Part shown: one piece after another, positions 57,189 to 64,000 of the stretch
Position numbering within the stretch: the first letter of the stretch is position 1
How the letters are laid out: every line of letters begins with the position of its first letter
Source: Pyrenochaeta sp. MPI-SDFR-AT-0127
Taxonomy: Eukaryota > Ascomycota > Dothideomycetes > Pleosporales > Cucurbitariaceae
DNA: 64,000 nucleotides
Direction: 5' to 3'
Assembly (NCBI GenBank): GCA_020747015.1
Contig: JAGTJM010000017.1
Coordinates: forward strand, 1 to 64,000
Notes under the pieces: generated by a model
What the model saw: only the letters and a program-made list of their open reading frames with translations
The model's database searches: none
Told to the model about the DNA's origin: nothing
Position numbers and translations under genes: made by a program

Positions 57189-57725
57189 TGATGTTTAAGA
57201 GCTTCAGGTATGGTATGAGCAGCGAAAGGGCTGCCGTACTCTTTTGTCAGGTTTGTATAATATCTGCAGTCGTAGTGGAGTTTGTCCGCATGGACCTGAG
57301 GCCCCAAATCTCCGCTGTCTTCAATGGCGCAAATTTGCAAAAGATAGCACAGTTTCTTTCCCTGTCAAAGGATGCCCAGGAGTCCTGGTCGAAGACAGCC
57401 TACAGCAAACCGAAGCAAGCCCTACGCCATCGAGGCGAGAATGCACATCATAGCAAAGAACGGGCACCAGAGATAATCAAGCATTGCAGTATTATCTGTA
57501 AATATGAAGTGATGCATGTACTTGGGAAGAAGACGACTTTGTGCCTCATAGAATGTGGTTGTTTATATAAGGAACGGCGATAATCGTAATATACAGTGTC
57601 CTACTCCTATCCCAACTCCAATACACCGCCAGGTCCGCAAATTTGTCCTACCCAATCTTTCCTTAAGATTCCACCCAGTTTTCACAGAACCCTTCAAACA
57701 TCCAACGGCTATCCATTTCAATACT
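57189..57725. other. Intergenic stretch between convergent genes
   Basis: About 540 bases with two 3' UTRs. The plus-strand frame 57188-57583 has no recognisable domain. Confidence 0.5.
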
Positions 57726-58936
57726 CTAATGGTTAAGACCTTGGTGCTTCAACTGCGACAGGAACTTGCCCATTTCATCACCCATGATGGCATAGGTCTC
57801 AAAGACAAGGACATGTACAATGATGAAGACCAGCGCCGACATGATCATGAAAACCTTGATGAATAGCTTGATGAGACGGCGGCGAGCCTCCCAGTTGAAC
57901 GAACGCCACGCATCCAAGAAGCCCACGACGCCAGTGCCTCCAAGAATCCTGGAAACAACCTTTCCGCCAAACGTACGATCGAATGGGATGATGGTGTCCT
58001 GGTCCTCGGGCAGAATCGAAGCCTCGATGCGAACGAGAGTGACAATGGCCGGGAGGCAGAGAAAGAGTGTGCAAGAGATGGCCAGGATGAAGATAGAGAT
58101 CATGCGGACAATGAGGGATGCCCACTGCGCTCCATTGTAGTCGGCAAGATTTTCCTGGTCGAGCTTGTGTAGTCTGAAAAGGAAAGCGAGGCCGGCAATC
58201 AAGTAAAGGCTAATGTACGGCATAGCAGCCTCGATGGCGGCTGGAAGGGCAAGGGTCTTCCAGTTGCTCTTGGAAGGAATGCGCTGCCAGAATGACTTAT
58301 CGGTGGGCATGCCAACAACCTTGTGAGTCCAGGACGCGTGCAAGTTAGCAAGAGCGGCACCGGACAGGCCAGCTACAAGGACAGGCTGGCCGGGGATGTT
58401 GGGAAGAACGGCAGTAAGAGTCTGAGCGAGGAATGAGAAGCTGAAGGCATAGAGGAAATGGATCTTGATTCCCCTGAAGCGAGCCCAGCGGCCGGCGTTG
58501 GCAACGAGATGCTTGATGGTAGCGCGGATGCTGGAGGTGATGGGCTTCTGGTGGACGAGGGTGATTGCAGGGCCAGTCTCGAGGAGACCTTCCTTCTCGG
58601 CTGCGTCACCGGGCTCGTGGGTAGAGGGGGAAATAGTGATGGCTGCGACAGGAGATTCGACCATGCACAATGTAGCAACGACTTGTTGCAGCATGTAGGA
58701 GACCTGTCGCATTATCAGCCTGGCGCTTCGACATGGTGGGAGTTGAAGAGGGGCGGACTTACGAGGCTCACAAACATCATGGTAGCCATGAAGCTCACAA
58801 AGAGCAATACCATACCCCAAGCAGGGACCTCGACCTCGTGCCCGTTGCCATCCTGCGCATACAGAGAGCGCTTCACAAGCGATGTCGTGGTAGAGTGGGA
58901 GAAGCCCCGACGGGCGAGTTCGAAGAGGACCGTCAT
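57726..58936 (-). CDS. Multi-pass membrane protein of unknown function
   Basis: Exons 58936-58763 and 58703-57726 give 383 residues. The start MTVLFELARRG at 58936 is the first ATG in frame. Hydrophobic segments include WGMVLLFVSFMATMMFVSLV (spanning the intron), HFLYAFSFSFLAQTLTAVLP, AAMPYISLYLIAGLAFLF, IVRMISIFILAISCTLFLCL and LFIKVFMIMSALVFIIVHVL, so about six TM helices. A polar loop of ~40 residues follows the first helix. Conserved-looking blocks are WTHKVVGMPTDKSFWQRIPSK and FDRTFGGKVV. Similar fungal proteins carry inconsistent labels such as ubiquitin carrier protein, with no ubiquitin fold visible here. Confidence 0.82.
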
Positions 58937-60054
58937 ATTGCTGCTATTCTTAGCTGGCACGGTAAAAGCGACAAACGGTCAAGGAGAAAAGCAGTAGTAT
59001 TGTTATCTAGAAAGTGAAAGTACAAATGAAAGGCAAAGGTCGGGAGGGCTGACGTGAAGTGGTCCGTCTTTCAGTGTCCGTAGCCAGAGCGGCACAGGAG
59101 GCAAAGCCAAGAGGCTGTGCTGACCTGACGCAACGTCCGGGTGGGTGGTTGCCTAGCGCGCATTGGCCGCCTGAGATCCTTCCAGGCGTCGTCCGCGTGC
59201 TATAATTGGCTTTGTCTCGTCTTCATACGGATAACTATGCGACATCTAAAACCTGTCGTAAGATTGACAGCCCAGTCCAATGATTTTTAGAAGACGTCGA
59301 GGTGTCCTTTCAACATGACAGAAGGAGTTATACTAAAAACCTATACATGTTGCGAAATGTCTGGCTTCATGCCTCTGCAGCCGCTGCGGCGAGGTACCCT
59401 AGAAACAAGCTGTGTGCTGTATTCGCGGCACCGTGACGAGCAACCACCAGTGTCCAATACTTTAGGGCAACGTGTTTGGTGGGTGAAGTTGCTTAGCCAA
59501 TCATGCCGGCGCCTAAGGCCATGAAACACTGCTATGCCGTGCAACAATCATGACTATGATTTCATTTACGTCTTGGCAAGCATTTGGGCCATCTCTGAAG
59601 GCATACCCAGAAACAACGTAATGCGCGAATGCAAGTTTTACTAAGAACACAGTATTTCATTACACCATCCCGACATACTATGTGGCGGGACAAAAACTCC
59701 TGTATTTCCATGCCCATTGAACCAATTTCCATCCGAGACAGACAAACTTGTCCTTCCAAGGTGATGATGAATGGGGAAGATATGAAGGCGCTAGACTAGA
59801 TACTGAGAAAAGAGTTTTTGAGGAAATGTGGTACACAAGCGTTGTTACGTCCAATTTAGAGGCTTCGTGGAAGTTGCATCGAAGCCGAGCGTAAGTCGTC
59901 ATCCGTAGTCATCGTGAAGATGTATGCGTATGAGAGAGAGGGGGGAGGGAGAGAGATGGATGTGACGGGTGGTTGAGGGTGGGCCAGATGCAAGGCCGAC
60001 CAACAGCCTTGCCTCTTACGAACTGCTCAGCATCTGCAACATAGCTATAGCTAT
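58937..60054. other. Intergenic stretch
   Basis: About 1.1 kb with the upstream region of the multi-pass membrane protein and the 3' UTR of the reticulon gene. A GA-rich simple run lies at about 59932-59956. No gene is recognised. Confidence 0.5.
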
Positions 60055-61574
60055 TTACAAGGCAGGCTGGGCAACGGGCTTGACGGGCGTGGCAGCCTTG
60101 GCTGCAACAACCTCTTCCTCATCTGAGGACTGGACAGGAAGATCATGTGTAGGGGCAGCAGGGAATTTCTCCTTCTTGACTTCGGGTGAGGTTGAGCGCC
60201 CGCGATACTGATTCACAGTCTCCTGGGCCTTGGCCGTGGCTTGCTGGGTGTAGCCTTGAACAGTCTTGACAGCGTTTCCAGCATGCTGGTTTGCGAGCTC
60301 CTTGACCTGCCTAGCCTGCTGGTTGGCAATGCTGTAGCCCTTCTCGATCTGAGCATCGATGACCTCCTTGTTCTTGATGTAGATAAGCGGACCGAGGTAG
60401 GTGACAAGTGTTGCGATCAAGCCCAAACCCCAAAGAGGAACGAACTTGATGAGGAAGTAGGAGATCAGGGACGCGAAGAATGCCTACGCAAAAAGTATGG
60501 TCAGCTACAAGACTAGCTGGGCAGAGAATAGGGTTCTGGGTGTTGGCGGAGGGTGGGAAAGACCAAGACACTTTTGTACTCCAATTATTGCCGCAGGGAT
60601 TCAACTTACAGCGATTGTGACGTATACATTCTCGGCGAAGACAATTCGTTGAGACTCAATGACGAAAAAGTTGATGAACTGCTCCAGATCATCCGTCAGG
60701 CGCTCAAGTGAAGCCTTCGGGATGGTAAAGTACTGTCGCGGCCTGAACTGAGAGGTGAGGCCTCGCCCAAACGCCAACTGTCCAGCGACCTCGGCCGTGG
60801 CGGTTGCACCAAGTGTAACATAGACCGCCTTGAATAGGTAGCGGATAATGTTGAGGTATCGTGCGGCGAAGATGAAGACGATGGTAGATGCGAAGGCGAT
60901 GCCGGTTGCGCGGGGGTTCTTCCAGCTCAATAGGCGGTAGAACAAGCTGTGGTAATCTGGGTCTGGTCAGTCATATCGTCACACAGCGAGCTCGAGAGCT
61001 GCCTACGGGTGAGGTTTTGGCCAGTAGCAGTCTTCTGGTCTGGGACTGTACGGGCATTTGCAAGGTCAGCAAACTCGTCCCGGGTCTTTGCACCCTCAGC
61101 CTTGACATTCTGAGCTACGGGTCCTGTGAAATTTAGCATATGTGGCGTGTGCTGGCATTTTGGGCATCTGTGTCGCGAGACCACGATTAGCTCCTGTTCT
61201 AGGCGTCGATTGTGAAAGTCCGCAGTACTCACCTCACCATTCAGGACTGTGTCCTTTGCGTTTTGCACGGCCGGGTGGTTGTTTGCGGCAGACATGGCGT
61301 GCTGTGCTGCTGTGCGGATGTTAGGATAGGAAACGTGGTGGTGTGCGAGGTGCAGATAAGACTGTCAGGTATGGCGTTAGTTTGCGTCTCGGCACGGTCG
61401 GAGGCGCTTTGTCCCACGTACCTCACTCTCTACGAAGCTGTCTTTTGTTTTGATCGCACTGTTTTGCAGATTCTGGCCTGAAGAGCCGTTGGACTGTTGG
61501 TACTGGTTTAGGGGCACAGTAGGATCGAGATCAATCAAGCCCGTGTTGAGCTCCACGCGCGGTGCCTCAGACAT
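60055..61574 (-). CDS. Reticulon-like ER membrane protein
   Basis: Reticulon-family protein that wedges into the ER membrane to shape tubules. Five exons (61574-61422, 61301-61238, 61123-61007, 60956-60610, 60483-60055) give 369 residues. The reticulon domain opens with HYHSLFYRLLSWKNPRATG, carries the first long hairpin (IAFASTIVFIFAARYLNIIRYLF), a hydrophilic loop of ~65 residues, and a second hairpin (AFFASLISYFLIKFVPLWGL... LIATLVTYLGPLIYI). The C-terminal ~110 residues form a Gln/Ala-rich helix and an acidic, Lys/Pro-rich tail. Acceptor 61302 and donor 61237 were chosen to keep the frame through ESEHAMSAANN and VLNGPVAQNVKAEG. Five exons in a gene this short is the highest density in the window. 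Confidence 0.9.
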
Positions 61575-62452
61575 GTTTGAGGCCGGCAGTTGCTTTCAGA
61601 TATACTCTGTTGAACAAGGGGCTGGAGCGGGGTATGGCCGATGGATTGGAGCGTGCAAGTTGAAGATGAGAGCAGAGGAAAGCAGGAAAGTGTTTGGACT
61701 TGTTTGTGCGTTGCTAAGACGCAAGGTATTTGGGCAGGCGCGAGTGTCGTGTGCGCAATTTTGCCATGACGTTGCTGTGAATACGCAACAAACAAATCAT
61801 GGCCGTGCCACTGCCCACCCATTGCACCATACAGGTTTCACCTTCACTGCATCCTATGTCATAGGTACGAACGAGCATCCCCTTGTCGCAGCCTCTCCAC
61901 GGCGCGTTGTACCGTGTCAACGCTGGCTCTGTTTTCCACGCCCGTCTCCTGCTTTCCATTTTCGCGATGTGCCTAATTTGGGCCGATTCGCATGTGAAAG
62001 CCGGCCTTAGCTTCTCAACCCTTTGCATGACGCAATAGCACGCTTGATCCAAACACCACCACACTATCCCATGATATGTTCCCGCGTGGTTTGCCCATAC
62101 AATACTTCTGCTCTAGTCATCTGCCCAGCTGCTATAGCTGTAATGGACTTGCGCATACCAGGTCCTCGGTGCATGTGCCCCTGCGTCAAGCATCCTGTCC
62201 AATGAGACCCATCATTCTCAGACAGGACATTTCACGTCGGTACGTACTGCTGACTACAGAGCTTGATCACGTATCAGACGTCATGTGGAATGACACTGAT
62301 ATTTCTACCTGATGGTAAATAAGTTAAACTCTATTGGGCTCGTGGCTGAACCGCTCCGAGGAGCGTTGGCTGCCCCTTCTTGACCTCGCTTGTGCCCGTT
62401 CAAGCTAAGATCTATACCGTCTTTACAACATCCAATACAGCGCTTTTGAGCT
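61575..62452. other. Intergenic stretch
   Basis: About 880 bases with the reticulon promoter and the 3' UTR of the oxidoreductase. No gene is recognised. Confidence 0.5.
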
Positions 62453-63566
62453 TCAAGGCTCCTGTTTCAACTCAACATCAACAGGTAGATTATCCCTCAT
62501 AGAAGCTTTTATCGCTACACAAACCATTACCGCTTGAAGTCCTTCAGAACCCGAACATCTGGGAGCCTCCTCACCTCGAATTACCTTGACAAAATTCTCA
62601 ATCTGTAGTTCGAAGGGAGTCTTCAGTTCTGGCACCTCAACCTTGCTGCTTTGTAGTTGCTCAGTCCAGCTTTTCTTTTCTGCCTTATACATCCACTGTG
62701 TCAAGTCAGGAACACTTAGACTTCCTTCAGAACCAAAGACCCTATAAAAGTCTTGTCCGACCTTCGGAATGGTTGGGTTCTCGCCCGTTCCCGCCTCGAA
62801 GTTATGGGGCGATGGGACTGCATCTGAGAGCAGAAATGTGCCTACCATGTTGCTGGCAAACCTGAAGGTAATGGCCGCGCCCTCTTCTGCTAGATATCCT
62901 CTCTGGCTTAGTGCTTTTTCGGCGTAAACACGCGTGATAGGGCCAAATAGATAATGGAGGATGTCAATCTCATGGATGAGGTTAATAAGAATAGGACCTG
63001 CTGAGTCGAGGCGCCGCCAGTCGGTTGGAGGATCAAAATACGAAGGGGGTTTAAATGTCGTCCACAAGCCATTTACAGCAATAAGCTGCCCTAGTGAAGG
63101 AATCAATTGCTTTGCAGCCACAACATAGGGGTTGAAACGGCGGTGGTGTCCGACCAATAGATGTCGATTATGTTTTGCAGCACATTCAATCTGCAAATTG
63201 ATCAGTGCTCTTACACGTCGTTCGTGTAGAAGAACCTACCAAAGTCTGGCCACTAGCAACATCAACTGATATCGGCTTCTCACAGAGCACGTGGACTGAG
63301 CCCTCGAGCAGCTCCTTTGAGATTGGCACATGTGTATGATTCGGCGTGCAAACTAAGGCTGCGTCTGGTTTGCAGGAGCTCAGCATTGCCTGAACAGACT
63401 CGTACCAGGGGCATGCAAGCTTTACAGCAATGTTTTGCGCAGCAGGGTTGGGATCAACGATGCACGCCAGCTCTGCCCCGGGTACCTTGAGCACGGCTTC
63501 GGCGTGCCTAGGGCCGATCAAGCCAGTGCCAACAATGGCAATCTTGATTGGAGAAGTGCAAGACAT
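62453..63566 (-). CDS. Gfo/Idh/MocA family oxidoreductase
   Basis: NAD(P)-dependent oxidoreductase of the Gfo/Idh/MocA family (inositol or sugar dehydrogenase-like), 354 residues, cytosolic. Exons are 63566-63240 and 63190-62453. The Rossmann motif is IAIVGTGLIGPRHAEAV (residues ~9-25); VCTPNHTHVPIS and CEKPISVDVASG contain the EKP signature lysine. The second exon starts IECAAKHNRHLLVGHHRRFNP and carries GPILINLIHEIDILHYLFGP with the HEIDxxxY-like catalytic segment. The substrate is not inferable; fungal homologues include myo-inositol and D-xylose/galactose dehydrogenase-like enzymes. Confidence 0.9.
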
Positions 63567-64000
63567 TGTTGAGTCGCAAACTGACTGCTCTGTTCCAATA
63601 CTGTTAAGGGTCTGAGCAGTAATGTACCGCGGTGAAATTAGGCTAGTAGAGTGATTGCATAGGCTGCAACATGCATTTGAAAGGAATCATGGTGAATGCA
63701 ACGTTGAAACTCGTGTTCTTTGAGACATCACGTCGTCCAGCTGTTTCCGATCAAATCTTCTTGTCAACATAGTCCAAGACTTGATACGGTCGGCTAACAT
63801 CAGGCTGCGAAGGATAAAGGCTTATCCAATCGCCTGATCAAGTCCCAGGAGTGCTCCAACCCAAGAAATGATAGTCTCAACGAATACTCGGTGCATGATC
63901 TTAGCCAGATGTATTCTGCATCGTCATAGTCTGCTTGTCCGCTTGTTGAGCATGTTCCTAGACTACGAGGTTCGCTTTGGGACTGGGTTTGCAGGGAACG
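63567..64000. other. Upstream region of the oxidoreductase to window end
   Basis: About 430 bases with no recognisable gene; presumably the oxidoreductase promoter. Confidence 0.5.

Noticed and set aside
1..64000. CRISPR arrays, insertion sequences, bacterial operons, secondary-metabolite megasynthases
   Set aside because: None seen; the window is eukaryotic fungal DNA with spliced genes and no clustered biosynthetic set.

Overview
The window looks like nuclear DNA of a filamentous ascomycete (Pezizomycotina; a Dothideomycete-type gene set is my best guess). Genes are mostly 1-5 kb, lie on both strands, and are split by short introns of about 45-90 nt. Two internal introns have unusual ends. 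The set mixes housekeeping genes (PEPCK, AHA1, Obg/MTG2, reticulon, dynactin p27, FTS) with fungal accessory families (PDR-type ABC transporter, S10 peptidase, type-B carboxylesterase, expanded multi-TM proteins, a truncated tannase). All splice models were made by eye from reading-frame continuity and splice consensus, not from transcripts.

Layout: 1-1160 (-) 5' part of an MFS transporter running off the left edge; 1.2-4.4 kb GC-rich with no supportable gene; 4422-5564 (+) FTS/AKTIP-type E2-like protein; 6051-8619 (+) vWA-like protein; 10124-13633 (-) large Ser/Thr-rich single-pass membrane protein; 14275-15426 (-) membrane-anchored SDR divergent from 15716-17386 (+) mitochondrial Obg GTPase. 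From 17.4 to 22 kb lies an AT-rich, repeat-rich, decayed segment with one apparently intact U6 snRNA gene, a truncated inverted U6 copy, a degenerate repeat array and a broken NADAR-domain gene. Next come 22025-23508 (-) a membrane protein with a HeLo-like-looking N-terminus, 24318-25433 (+) AHA1, 26469-28324 (+) serine carboxypeptidase, 29165-32872 (+) a 1235-residue disordered protein, 33638-35512 (+) carboxylesterase, 36021-37954 (-) multi-TM protein, and 38276-39017 (-) dynactin p27.

The 40.4-45.4 kb stretch is accessory: a truncated tannase next to a class III aminotransferase, a weak hypothetical, a frameshifted coiled-coil gene and a 56-57 bp minisatellite. Then 45432-47545 (-) PEPCK, 49005-54050 (-) PDR ABC transporter, 56179-57188 (+) Hsp70-like protein, 57726-58936 (-) multi-TM protein, 60055-61574 (-) reticulon and 62453-63566 (-) Gfo/Idh/MocA oxidoreductase.

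There is no convincing biosynthetic cluster. Two proteins of the dynein/dynactin cargo machinery (FTS and p27) lie in the same window about 33 kb apart. The most unusual points are the U6 locus with a downstream B-box, the NADAR pseudogene, the non-canonical GT-TG intron in PEPCK and the GC-AG intron in the SDR.
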